Assembly: GCA_037139195.1 (NCBI GenBank)
Contig: JBAXGW010000065.1
Coordinates: forward strand, 1-23,033
DNA length: 23,033 nt
Direction of reading: 5' to 3'
Source: JBAXGW01 sp037139195
GTDB taxonomy: Bacteria; Bacteroidota; Bacteroidia; Bacteroidales; JAHJDW01
Of the stretch, positions 1 to 7,330 are shown in pieces (position 1 is the first letter of the stretch; the number at the start of each line of letters is the position of its first letter). The position numbers were made by a program, and so were the translations under genes. The notes beneath the pieces were generated by a model. That model was not told the origin of the DNA. It saw only the letters and a list, made by a program, of their open reading frames with translations, and did not search any database.

Positions 1-3
1 TAA

Positions 4-50
4 TGATAGTAAAATCGAAATAATATTAGATGAGTAAAGGGGATACCCAG
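4..50 (+). repeat. Left copy of 47-bp terminal inverted repeat
   Basis: These bases are the exact reverse complement of 22987-23033 at the other end of the window. Read outward, both copies begin CTGGGTATCCCC. Recognisable coding sequence of the restriction gene starts at base 51-52, immediately inside the repeat, so the repeat looks foreign to that gene. The simplest reading is the tip of a multicopy insertion sequence at which the assembly stopped. A genuine pair of flanking elements is also possible. Confidence 0.9.
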
Positions 51-51
51 T

Positions 52-2298
52 AAAATTAATTCTCACTTTGGCAATAAAGTAGAAGTATTTGACAAATCAG
101 CATTGCTTCAAGGAAGCGGTTTTAATTCAACTTCGGTAAAGGAGCAACTAAATATTTTCGTTTTAAGTTTCGACAGTATTCGCACAGCAAACAAAGAAGG
201 ACGAAAAGTTTTTGAGCAAAACGGTTCGTTACAATCCTTTGAAACGCTTTTAGGCAAAGACGAAGAAATTTCTTTAATGAAGGTTATGCAATTCTTAAAT
301 CCTTTGGTAGTGGTTGACGAAAGCCACAATGCCGAAACCGATTTAAGCGTTGAAATGCTAAAAGGTTTTAACCCTTGTTTTATTCTCGACCTTACGGCAA
401 CACCTCGCAACAATAGTAATATTATAAGTTTTATTGATGCTTTGGAGTTAAAGCGTGAAAACATGGTTAAACTTCCTGTTATAGTTTACAACCATCAGGA
501 TAAAACGGAAGTAATAAATTCAAGTTTACAATTGCAAAAACGATTGGAACTACAAGCCATCGAAGAAGAAAAGAAAGGCGGTAAATACATTCGCCCGATT
601 GTTTTGTTTCAAGCACAGCCTAAAAATGGCAAGGATTTTCTCAACGAAGAAGAAGAAAAATCGAACGTTCAGAAACTGAAAGAAAAACTCATTGAATTAA
701 AAATACCAGTCGAGCAAATCAAAATCAAAACAGCAAGTATCAACGAGATTAAAGGAATTGATTTAATGAGCCGTGATTGTGAAGTTCGTTACATCATAAC
801 TATAAACGCATTAAAAGAAGGCTGGGATTGTCCGTTTGCTTACATTTTGGCATCGTTGGCAGACAAGAGTTCGGCAGTTGATGTAGAACAAATTTTAGGC
901 AGGGTTTTGCGTCAGCCCTATGTGATGAAACATAACTTTCCACTTTTAAACCTTAGTTATGTTTTAACTGCATCGTCCAAATTTATGGACACATTACAAA
1001 ACATTGTAAAAGGCTTAAATAAAGCAGGTTTTAGCGAAAAAGATTATAAACTTGCTGATACTTCAGTGCAAGAACCAACCCAAAAACAAGACCCATTAGA
1101 GCAACTTACTATATTCCCGACTACTGAAGAAACAACCGAAGATATTACTTCTGATATTGACACAACAAGAATTTCAGTTCCTTCGGAATCTGAATTGCCA
1201 AGTGAAACCATTTCGGAAATTGAAAAAACTGCAATCGAACAAAATGAAACATTTGAAAAAACTGTTTCCGAAATGGAAGCAACCAATACAACGGCTTTGC
1301 CTAACGAAATTCAACAACTTGTGAAAACATACAGTATTAAAGACATTTTCAAGGAACAAGCAGAAAAAATAAATTTACCTCAGTTTTACTTGAAAGTCCC
1401 TGCAAATGATTTGTTCGGACAAAAAGAAGAAGAATTGCCTTTGGAAAAGGAAAATCTTTTAGATGGTTTTGCTTTAAGCAAAGCAGATACAAATATTGCA
1501 TTTGACAGCATTACTTCCGAACTCTACAAAGTAGATTTGGACGAAACAAAGAAAGAACATACACCAACTTTTGTACGGCTCGATGGTTCGGTAAAAGAGA
1601 GCGTAATGACTTATATTCTTGACCCTGCAAGAAAAGACAGTCGAGTAAAAAACTTTACAAAAAGGATTATGGATATTATCGGCAATATGTATCCAATTCC
1701 CGATAAGGAAATTGAAAAATACATAAACCGAATACTTGAAGATTTTAAAGACGAGCAATTTAACGACTTTGCAAATAACGAATACACATACACCGACAAG
1801 ATTAAGCAAAAAATAAAATCACTTTCTGACTTATTCGCAGAAAAGAAATTCAAAGACTTTTTAGATACCGACAAAGTATTTATAAAACCATCTTTTCAAT
1901 TACCGAAAAACATTTCGCCAGGCGACACTTCAAAGGATATTACAAAGTCGCTTTATGAAAAAGAAGGCAATATGAACGGATTTGAAGAGCGTGTAATCAA
2001 TGAAATTGGTAACATGACAAATATTGCTTTCTGGACAAGGAATATTGAACGAAAAGGATTTAGGATTAACGGTTTTGTAAATCATTATCCTGACTTCATA
2101 ATTCAGACAAAAAGCGGTAAGACACTTTTATTAGAAACAAAGGGCGACCATTTGGATGCAGAACCAAAAATAAGACTTGGCGGACTTTGGGCAAGTAAAG
2201 CAGGGAATAATTATCGTTATTTTATGGTTTACGAAAGGCGGACAGTTGACGGAGCATATAAATTGGAAGACTTTTTAAATATAATTAAGGACATCTAA
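52..2298 (+). CDS. Type III restriction enzyme R subunit / DEAD-like helicase, 5'-truncated
   Basis: This is the 3' part of a superfamily 2 helicase-nuclease of the type III restriction (Res) kind, which translocates on DNA and cleaves unmethylated sites. The open frame runs from base 52 without a true start. The ATP-binding Walker A region is missing. Counting from the TTG at 103, motif II (VVDESH, about residue 70) and motif III (LTATPR) are present, followed by motif VI (QILGRVLRQ, about 262). A Ser/Glu/Thr-rich linker spans about 340-395. A C-terminal nuclease-like PD...ExK motif is seen (P663-D664, E678-T-K680). The missing front lies beyond the 47-bp terminal repeat. No methyltransferase (Mod) partner is visible. 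The product is probably inactive if the truncation is real in the genome, but a contig edge would give the same picture. Confidence 0.85.
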   Translation, partial: KINSHFGNKVEVFDKSALLQGSGFNSTSVKEQLNIFVLSFDSIRTANKEGRKVFEQNGSLQSFETLLGKDEEISLMKVMQFLNPLVVVDESHNAETDLSVEMLKGFNPCFILDLTATPRNNSNIISFIDALELKRENMVKLPVIVYNHQDKTEVINSSLQLQKRLELQAIEEEKKGGKYIRPIVLFQAQPKNGKDFLNEEEEKSNVQKLKEKLIELKIPVEQIKIKTASINEIKGIDLMSRDCEVRYIITINALKEGWDCPFAYILASLADKSSAVDVEQILGRVLRQPYVMKHNFPLLNLSYVLTASSKFMDTLQNIVKGLNKAGFSEKDYKLADTSVQEPTQKQDPLEQLTIFPTTEETTEDITSDIDTTRISVPSESELPSETISEIEKTAIEQNETFEKTVSEMEATNTTALPNEIQQLVKTYSIKDIFKEQAEKINLPQFYLKVPANDLFGQKEEELPLEKENLLDGFALSKADTNIAFDSITSELYKVDLDETKKEHTPTFVRLDGSVKESVMTYILDPARKDSRVKNFTKRIMDIIGNMYPIPDKEIEKYINRILEDFKDEQFNDFANNEYTYTDKIKQKIKSLSDLFAEKKFKDFLDTDKVFIKPSFQLPKNISPGDTSKDITKSLYEKEGNMNGFEERVINEIGNMTNIAFWTRNIERKGFRINGFVNHYPDFIIQTKSGKTLLLETKGDHLDAEPKIRLGGLWASKAGNNYRYFMVYERRTVDGAYKLEDFLNIIKDI

Positions 2299-2322
2299 AG
2301 CCCACGCTTCGTAGTCAAGCAC

Positions 2323-2367
2323 ATTGGCTGGTCGCACAAAAAGCCAACACACGACCAAAACCAGCCA
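2323..2367. other. Inverted repeat after the restriction gene
   Basis: About 25 bases after the restriction gene, TTGGCTGGTCG is matched by CGACC...ACCAGCCAA, giving an imperfect hairpin with a 15-20 base loop. It could be a transcription terminator, although there is no clear T-run, or a degenerate part of an integron-type recombination site, since attC-like hairpins follow. Confidence 0.4.
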
Positions 2368-2451
2368 AAGAGCTTGCCTACCCAAACGCACGGCAGACAG
2401 AAACGATGTAGCAAATTGAAAGGAAAAATGACTGAAAACAAAGAACACCAG

Positions 2452-2584
2452 CCCCTAACAAGCGGTATAAAACATTGGGGTTTAAGTGGTTATTCGAGCA
2501 TTCTGCCCCGCATTAAGTTCGGTGTAACTGGACAGGATAGTAGCCCGCAATCCCCAACGATTTCATACCGCCGACCGTTAGCGG
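2452..2584 (+). repeat. attC-like recombination site 1
   Basis: This is an imperfect palindrome with the layout of an integron attC site. The outer core-like pair is CCCCTAAC (2452-2459) and GTTAGCGG (2577-2584). Inner stems are GCGGTAT (2462-2468) with ATACCGC (2565-2571), and TTGGGG (2475-2480) with CCCCAA (2552-2557). About 70 bases form the terminal loop. Two unpaired bases next to the outer pair resemble the extrahelical bases of attC. The outer motifs do not fit RYYYAAC/GTTRRRY exactly. A second site with the same GTTAGCGG end lies at 3391-3527. Confidence 0.65.
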
Positions 2585-2624
2585 TCAGGCTAAAATACGA
2601 CAACGAAAAAAGCAGAAACTAAAA

Positions 2625-3341
2625 ATGGGAATTTTTGACTTCTTAAAAAACAAACCAAAATTGACTGACGAAAAATCAGACAACCAAAATTTGACAAATA
2701 AGGTCGAACTTAAAACTCATTTGGACAACATCCAGAAAGAAATTTTTCTATTCCTGAAGCCACTAGGTTTTAAGAAAAAGGGACGGACATTTAACAGACA
2801 GACGGAATACGGTATTTATCAAGTAATCAATATTCAGAGTGGCAGATATGAATTTGGCGACAAGTATGTAATCCCAGGATTTCGAGAAAACTTTTATGGT
2901 AAGTTCACAGTCAATTTAGGAGTAATGGTAAAAGAGATTTATGAACTTGATAGTCATAATAAGCCAAAAGACATTTATCAAGACTATGACTGTCAAATTA
3001 GAAAGCGACTACCACATTTGACAATTAAACAAGACCATTGGTGGACAATTTCAGACGACAACAATAAAACAGCGAAGGAAGTTATTGACGGACTGAGTTC
3101 TCACGGACTTGATTGGCTTGACAACTATGAAAACAGAGATAAGATTTGTGAAAACTTAGGAAATTTAGAAGGTAGTTCCCCGAGAGCGAAATTGGACGTG
3201 GCACTAATTGAGCTACATAGGGACAGAACAAAAGCAGAAAAATTATTTCAAAACTATTATAACAACATTGAAATAAAGAACAGACATAGGGAATACGTTA
3301 AAGCACTTACAGAAAGACTTGGAGTGAAATTAACTGACTGA
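2625..3341 (+). CDS. DUF4304-like protein in an integron-type cassette
   Basis: The 238-residue product is cytoplasmic, with no signal peptide or membrane segment. Residues about 30-160 read like the DUF4304 family: a 'LKPLGFKKKGRTFNR' stretch near residue 45, then a 'FTVNLGV' strand and a Trp-rich segment (DHWWTI). The role of this family is unknown. The first 25 residues are a short charged leader. The gene fills the space between two attC-like hairpins, with its start about 40 bases after the first and its stop about 50 bases before the second, as expected for a mobile gene cassette. No promoter of its own was recognised. Confidence 0.75.
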   Translation: MGIFDFLKNKPKLTDEKSDNQNLTNKVELKTHLDNIQKEIFLFLKPLGFKKKGRTFNRQTEYGIYQVINIQSGRYEFGDKYVIPGFRENFYGKFTVNLGVMVKEIYELDSHNKPKDIYQDYDCQIRKRLPHLTIKQDHWWTISDDNNKTAKEVIDGLSSHGLDWLDNYENRDKICENLGNLEGSSPRAKLDVALIELHRDRTKAEKLFQNYYNNIEIKNRHREYVKALTERLGVKLTD

Positions 3342-3390
3342 AAATGAACAAACAGAAAATAGTCTTAACGACAGAAAAAGAAGCCCGAAC

Positions 3391-3527
3391 TGCTAACACG
3401 CATTTGCTGTCAGTGGCGGGTTTGTGGCTCGTTGGACAGGAAAGCAGTAAGTCAAACTTTAGTGCTTTCTAGAAAGATTATCGGTTAAAACCGCCTCCGA
3501 ACAGCAAGTGCGGTCACGTTAGCGGTA
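3391..3527 (+). repeat. attC-like recombination site 2
   Basis: The outer pair GCTAAC (3392-3397) and GTTAGC (3518-3523) is perfect. The inner stem GCATTTGCTGT (3400-3410) pairs with ACAGCAAGTGC (3501-3511) with one mismatch or wobble. A further short stem joins GGCGG (about 3415-3419) with CCGCC (3491-3495). The extra unpaired bases on the 3' arm (GGTCAC) give the asymmetry typical of attC. Together with site 1 it delimits one cassette of about 940 bp (roughly 2578-3518). Confidence 0.7.
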
Positions 3528-3546
3528 ATTATACAGACCACTCAGT

Positions 3547-4083
3547 ATGACAAACGACAGTACAGACATTTGGATAAAAACTGGATACGAAATCTTTGCA
3601 ATATCTGGACATGTTGGACTTAAAATTGAACCACTTGCCAGAAAAGTAGGCAAAAGCAAGTCTTCATTTTACCATTACTTCGCAGACCTCGAAATTTTTA
3701 TTGACCGATTGTTACAATTTCACATAGAACAATCCTACTTAATAGCAAATAAAGAACAACAAGCAAACAATATAGACCCCCAATTAATTGATATTCTTGT
3801 AGAACATCGTATAGACTTGCTATTTAATAGACAATTGAGAATTAACCAAAATATCCAATCTTTTTCAGACACTCTCAATCAATCTAACAAAATTGTTGGA
3901 AACGGATTTGTAAAAGTTTGGGTAAAAGATTTGAACCTGCAACTTTCACAAAAACAAATTGAAGGCATTTTTACATTGGCACTAGAAAACTTCTTTTTGC
4001 AAATCAATGTTGACAACCTTAACTACAAATGGCTATCCGAATATTTTGCAAACTTAAAACGTATTGCGAGAAATTTTAATTAG
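3547..4083 (+). CDS. TetR/AcrR-family transcriptional regulator
   Basis: The 178-residue protein has an N-terminal helix-turn-helix of TetR type at about residues 8-50, with the characteristic segment 'ARKVGKSKSSFYHYFADL' where the recognition helix lies. The rest is a helical ligand and dimer domain with no recognisable ligand class. It starts about 20 bases after attC-like site 2, so it would be the first gene of the next cassette, but no closing attC was found after it. The membrane protein gene 75 bases downstream on the same strand is a natural candidate target. Confidence 0.85.
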   Translation: MTNDSTDIWIKTGYEIFAISGHVGLKIEPLARKVGKSKSSFYHYFADLEIFIDRLLQFHIEQSYLIANKEQQANNIDPQLIDILVEHRIDLLFNRQLRINQNIQSFSDTLNQSNKIVGNGFVKVWVKDLNLQLSQKQIEGIFTLALENFFLQINVDNLNYKWLSEYFANLKRIARNFN

Positions 4084-4126
4084 ACACATTGTACGGTAGC
4101 GACTAATAAAATAAATTTATTCATTC

Positions 4127-4134
4127 TACTTTTG
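4127..4134 (+). promoter_or_regulatory. Bacteroidota-type -7 box (TACTTTTG) for the membrane protein gene
   Basis: TACTTTTG fits TAnnTTTG exactly and lies 24 bases before the ATG at 4159. Transcription starting a few bases later would exclude the upstream start at 4132. No convincing -33 element is seen. Confidence 0.45.
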
Positions 4135-4158
4135 TGTCTGAATTTAAAAATTAACAAA

Positions 4159-4578
4159 ATGATGACACAACAATTCCACAAATTTTGGTTAAAAATCACT
4201 GCAATTTTAGTTGCCTCTTTCGGACCAATATGCTTTTTAGCTTCAATTCCACAATTTTCTGAACCTGCCCGATGGACATTGGACTTATTAAGTTGGCCAA
4301 TTGATGGTGCTCAAATTTACGACCCTACTACACGATTTATATCTGCTATTTTGGGTGGTTTTTTATTTGGCTTTGGAGTAATGATTTGGTGTTTATCTGT
4401 TTGGGTTTACGATAAAGCACCAGAAATGGTTCGTAAAAGTGTAGTTATAGGACTTAGTTCTTGGTTTCTTTTAGATAGCACAGGTTCTATTCTTTCAGGC
4501 AATGCATCAAACGCACTTTTTAATGTGGTTATTTTATTATCGTTTATAGGACCTCTATGGCGTCCTGCAAAGGGATAA
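4159..4578 (+). CDS. Small integral membrane protein, four predicted helices
   Basis: The 139-residue product starts at the ATG at 4159 (MMTQQFHKFW). The frame is open from 4132, but that start lies on top of the likely promoter. Hydrophobic segments fall at about residues 8-30, 58-82, 88-108 and 113-133, so a four-helix inner membrane protein is likely. I do not recognise the family and see no transport or catalytic motif. It follows a TetR-type regulator on the same strand and may be its regulated target. Its stop is about 35 bases from the 3' boundary of a group II intron remnant on the opposite strand. Confidence 0.65.
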   Translation: MMTQQFHKFWLKITAILVASFGPICFLASIPQFSEPARWTLDLLSWPIDGAQIYDPTTRFISAILGGFLFGFGVMIWCLSVWVYDKAPEMVRKSVVIGLSSWFLLDSTGSILSGNASNALFNVVILLSFIGPLWRPAKG

Positions 4579-4611
4579 TATAGTGACGATAAAGTAAAAA
4601 ACTACCAATAA

Positions 4612-4715
4612 TCGAGCAGACTTCCCTGCCAGTAAACACTAGCTGGGAGAGCACTTCGACAACGCTCAGCGACCACCTCTCACACCACTGTACGTACGGG
4701 TCTCGTATACAGCTC
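4612..4715 (-). ncRNA. 3' end of a group II intron ribozyme (domain V and 3' boundary)
   Basis: On the minus strand, directly after the reverse transcriptase remnant, is an AGC-starting hairpin (4715-4685) whose arms carry GCTGTATACG and CGTACGTACAG. This is the form of group II intron domain V. GTGTGAGAGG follows, and the block ends near CTCGATT (about 4612-4618), as many bacterial group II introns do. The domain VI region contains a copy of a Bacteroidota intergenic repeat (about 4651-4670), so the ribozyme is probably dead. The 5' part of the intron is absent from this window. Confidence 0.55.
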
Positions 4716-4739
4716 CATCCGTCAGCTGACGGATGGAGC
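4712..4739. repeat. 28-bp perfect palindrome
   Basis: The core CCGTCAGCTGACGG sits inside a longer perfect palindrome that starts GCTCCATC and ends GATGGAGC. On the minus strand it follows the last conserved residues of the intron reverse transcriptase and supplies its TGA stop. Palindromes of the form CCGnCAGCTGnCGG look like a dispersed element, and a second one lies at 4930-4945. Confidence 0.8.
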
Positions 4740-5037
4740 AATTTTCTGACAAAGCGAGAGCATATCCTCGTAACCTCTTTTGTATAAGCGGTCTAAAGTA
4801 ATAGTTGTTGTAAGAATGGGAGATTGAGCAATAGCCCAGCCTCCTTTTCTAGTTCTACTATAAGCGTAAGCATGGTCGGGGTCAACACCTAGTCGAATAA
4901 GATTCTTTCTTTTTCGTTCGGGTTTCTTCTCCGCCAGCTGGCGGACCAAATACAGTATCGCAAGCGATTCCGAACCCAACTATCTGTGTCTTTCAGTTTG
5001 CCATAGATATTAGCCAAACGGTAATATTGAACTTTGT
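4720..5037 (-). pseudogene. ltrA: Group II intron reverse transcriptase/maturase, C-terminal remnant
   Basis: Only the C-terminal maturase end of an LtrA-like protein remains. In one minus-strand frame (about 5037-4946) it reads 'KLKDTDSWVRNRLRYCIW'. In another (about 4928-4730) it continues with 'KKPERKRKNLIRLGV', 'TRKGGWAIAQSPIL' and 'LYKRGYEDML', the order seen in intact LtrA proteins. The break between frames is exactly at a 16-bp palindrome (4930-4945), so that insertion appears to have caused the frameshift. A second palindrome provides the stop. The polymerase domain is missing, so the gene is non-functional. Intron domain V follows it, as expected. Confidence 0.8.
4930..4945. repeat. 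16-bp palindrome inserted in the intron reverse transcriptase
   Basis: TCCGCCAGCTGGCGGA is a perfect palindrome. It lies exactly where the reverse transcriptase remnant changes reading frame on the minus strand, between the conserved 'RYCIW' and 'KKPER' segments. It belongs to the same CCGnCAGCTGnCGG type as the palindrome at 4712-4739. Confidence 0.8.
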
Positions 5038-5238
5038 ATTATATTGGGATAATTTTTTTTCTGAATCTCCAAACAGACTTTGTTCGTTGAAACATTTTTG
5101 TCAACAGATTTCGTCTTTTATTGACTGTTGTTTGATTTTTTTGCAGGCTAAAATTATAAAAATGTTATAGAAATACAATAGATTGCATAGCAATACAAAT
5201 TTTTAATAATCTTTATAAAATCTTTATGTTTCTTATAT
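5038..5238. other. AT-rich gap with no gene
   Basis: No coding frame, RNA gene or strong hairpin could be supported between the intron remnant and the kinase promoter. The missing front part of the reverse transcriptase cannot be traced here. Confidence 0.5.
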
Positions 5239-5246
5239 TAACTTTG
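5239..5246 (+). promoter_or_regulatory. -7 box (TAACTTTG) for the sensor kinase operon
   Basis: TAACTTTG matches TAnnTTTG and ends 19 bases before the ATG at 5266. The -33 region is not obvious. It would drive the kinase and the overlapping response regulator together. Confidence 0.5.
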
Positions 5247-5265
5247 CTTAGTTAATAAGTCTATA

Positions 5266-6348
5266 ATGATAACATTTAGCCGAATAAAATCTTCAAAAAA
5301 AACACAATATTTAATAAGTCTATTGCTTATTGTAATTGTGTCATCATTGTCTTTTTTAGCAAAAGAATTGTTTGGCTATAAGGTTGTTGCATTGCTTTTG
5401 CTGGTTGCAGTTTCAGTTATTGCAACAATTTTTGATATAATACCTGTACTTATTTCTGCAATATTAAGTGCACTTATACTCAATTTCTTTTTCATTCCGC
5501 CACTATATAATTTTCATATCGACAATACTGAAGATATATTACTATTCTTTATGTATATAGTTGTTGCATTGGTTAATGCAGTTCTAACAGTGAAAATACG
5601 TGGTGCCGAAAAGAAAGCTAGAGATAAAGAAGAGAAAGAAAACGCTATTAAATTATATAACACCTTATTCAACTCGCTATCGCACGAATTAAGAACTCCC
5701 ATTTCTACAATTATTGGAGCCGTTGATGTATTGAAAGAAAACAATGAGCGAATGACCATCGCTAACCAAAAACAACTACTTTCGGAAATAGAAATTGCAA
5801 CTATCAGGCTGAATAGGCAGGTAGAAAACTTGCTAAATTTGAATCGTTTAGAAACAGGCATGTTGAAGCTAAATATAGACTGGTGCGATGTTAATGAACT
5901 TATTTTTTCGGTGATTCAGAAGTTGGATGAAGCAAAGCAAAAACACGAAATTATATTCGATGAAAATGAAAATCTACCGCTCTTTAAACTAGATAGCGGT
6001 TTGCTTGAACATGTGATACACAATATTATTTACAACGCTATTCAATATACTCCCCAAGATTCTATTATTAAAATATTTGTTAAAGATTTTAATGAGAAAT
6101 TGCAAATTTCGATTGAAGACAATGGAACGGGTTTTTTGGAAAGCGAAATTAATTTGATTTTCAATAAATTTTATCGTTTGCCTAACTCAAAATCAGGTGG
6201 AACTGGCTTAGGATTGTCTATTGTTAAGGGATATATCGAAGCACATAATGGCGAAATTACAGTTCAGAATGTTATTCCAAATGGGGCAAAGTTTATTATA
6301 GAAATACCCGCAGAAAAGTCATATATCAACAACTTGAAGAATGAATAG
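5266..6348 (+). CDS. KdpD-like sensor histidine kinase, short form with DUF4118
   Basis: This 360-residue inner-membrane kinase has four tightly packed hydrophobic helices at about residues 14-110, matching the DUF4118 membrane sensor of KdpD. A short coiled linker follows, then the kinase core. The phospho-accepting His is H140 in 'FNSLSHELRTP', the N box is 'HVIHNIIYNAIQYTP', and the ATP-lid glycines are in 'DNGTGF' and 'GGTGLGLSI'. It lacks the large cytoplasmic KdpD and universal-stress domains of classical KdpD (about 900 residues). It overlaps the next gene by 8 bases, so the two should be co-translated. With kup nearby, it probably senses potassium or turgor-related signals. That role is inferred from family and context. 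Confidence 0.88.
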   Translation: MITFSRIKSSKKTQYLISLLLIVIVSSLSFLAKELFGYKVVALLLLVAVSVIATIFDIIPVLISAILSALILNFFFIPPLYNFHIDNTEDILLFFMYIVVALVNAVLTVKIRGAEKKARDKEEKENAIKLYNTLFNSLSHELRTPISTIIGAVDVLKENNERMTIANQKQLLSEIEIATIRLNRQVENLLNLNRLETGMLKLNIDWCDVNELIFSVIQKLDEAKQKHEIIFDENENLPLFKLDSGLLEHVIHNIIYNAIQYTPQDSIIKIFVKDFNEKLQISIEDNGTGFLESEINLIFNKFYRLPNSKSGGTGLGLSIVKGYIEAHNGEITVQNVIPNGAKFIIEIPAEKSYINNLKNE

Positions 6349-7018
6349 ATCCGAAATATTAGTTATAGACGACGAACCGCAAATTCGGAAATTGCTTGAA
6401 ATAACTTTAGAAAGCAACGACTATAAAGTTTGGCAAGCCGCAACTGGCAAAGAAGGTTTAATTATGGCTGCGAATCACCCTCCAGAATTAATATTGCTTG
6501 ATATAGGATTGCCCGATAAAAGCGGTCATGGAATACTTAAGGAGTTGAGGGCTTGGTATAGCAAATCAATTATTATTCTTTCTGTTCAAAGCAGTGAAAC
6601 AGATATAATTGCCGCCTTAGATAATGGCGCAACTGATTATTTGACAAAACCATTTCGTACAGGAGAGTTATTAGCACGAATACGTTCAAGTATCAGAAGA
6701 AATAATGTAGAAGAAAACAGCAGTATTGTCATTTGTGGCGATTTGCAAATTGATTTAGTGGCTAGAACACTAAAAAGAAATGACGAGCATATAAAACTGA
6801 CACTGACGGAGTATAATTTAATTGCACTGTTTATCAAAAACGAAGGACGAGTACTTACTCATCAGTATATTTTGAAGAGTATCTGGGGTGTTGGAAGTCA
6901 GACAGAAACCCAATATCTTCGCGTTTTTGTAGGAACACTTCGAAAGAAAATAGAAGTAAATCCTAATCAGCCAAAGCATATTATTACGGAGAATGGAGTA
7001 GGTTACAGATTTAATTAG
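6341..7018 (+). CDS. KdpE-like OmpR-family response regulator
   Basis: The 225-residue DNA-binding regulator is the partner of the overlapping kinase. The receiver domain (about 5-118) has the acidic pair D10-D11, the phospho-accepting Asp D54 in 'LILLDIGLPD', S81 and K103 in 'LTKPF'. The C-terminal winged helix-turn-helix (about 130-225) has the OmpR/PhoB pattern 'LTLTEYNLIALF' and ends in 'ITENGVGYRF'. Residues typical of KdpE, such as 'VGTLRKKIE', support this class. No kdpFABC pump genes are in the window. The next gene downstream is the Kup transporter, the likely regulated target. Confidence 0.88.
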   Translation: MNRSEILVIDDEPQIRKLLEITLESNDYKVWQAATGKEGLIMAANHPPELILLDIGLPDKSGHGILKELRAWYSKSIIILSVQSSETDIIAALDNGATDYLTKPFRTGELLARIRSSIRRNNVEENSSIVICGDLQIDLVARTLKRNDEHIKLTLTEYNLIALFIKNEGRVLTHQYILKSIWGVGSQTETQYLRVFVGTLRKKIEVNPNQPKHIITENGVGYRFN

Positions 7019-7023
7019 TGTCT

Positions 7024-7133
7024 GGCTATAAAGTCCGTTCTCATCGTTACTCTTGTCTTTAATTTCAGTCATTTACTACAGTATACTCCTGAAATTAAAG
7101 ACTGCGAGTGCCTCGATTACGAACTTTATAGCC
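7024..7133. repeat. Nested 110-bp inverted repeat between the regulator and kup
   Basis: The outer arms GGCTATAAAGT (7024-7034) and ACTTTATAGCC (7123-7133) are perfect. The inner arms GTCTTTAATTTCAG (7055-7068) and CTGAAATTAAAGAC (7089-7102) are also perfect. They are separated by two symmetric 20-base internal stretches and a 20-base loop. It starts 6 bases after the regulator's stop. It could be a structured 3' end or terminator of the two-component operon, an operator region for kup, or a small non-autonomous mobile element. Confidence 0.75.
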
Positions 7134-7151
7134 TGCCACTTAATTATTCGT

Positions 7152-7186
7152 AAGACCTCCGAGGTTTTGAAAACCTCGGAGGTCTT
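7152..7186. repeat. 35-bp perfect palindrome
   Basis: Two 17-base arms, AAGACCTCCGAGGTTTT and its exact complement, surround a single G. The type is familiar as a dispersed intergenic palindrome in Bacteroidota. Here it could also act as a bidirectional terminator-like hairpin between the regulator and kup, although no T-run follows. Confidence 0.85.
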
Positions 7187-7302
7187 GAAGCTACGTTTCT
7201 TCCAACTTGTTACTTTTAACTTTCCACTTTCCACTGTCCTCTCTTTATAATTTCTTTATACTTCCCCTTTAAATCTTTATTTTTCCTAGATGCCTTTTGC
7301 CT

Positions 7303-7310
7303 GAACTTTG
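7303..7310 (+). promoter_or_regulatory. Weak -7 box for kup
   Basis: GAACTTTG is one base off TAnnTTTG and ends 20 bases before the kup ATG at 7331. I looked in this leader for a potassium-linked riboswitch and saw no recognisable one. Confidence 0.3.
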
Positions 7311-7330
7311 TAAAATAAACGAACAGGAAA

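Noticed and set aside
2374..2622. Open frame of 82 codons between the restriction gene and the DUF4304 gene
   Set aside because: It runs straight through the attC-like hairpin at 2452-2584 and its translation has no protein-like pattern.
7212..7224. Thirteen bases matching 21220-21232 as reverse complement (GAAAGTTAAAAGT)
   Set aside because: Both lie in low-complexity purine/pyrimidine tracts in intergenic DNA, so the match says little.
7187..7330. Possible potassium or c-di-AMP riboswitch ahead of kup
   Set aside because: No conserved riboswitch core could be recognised; the structure here is explained by palindromes further upstream.
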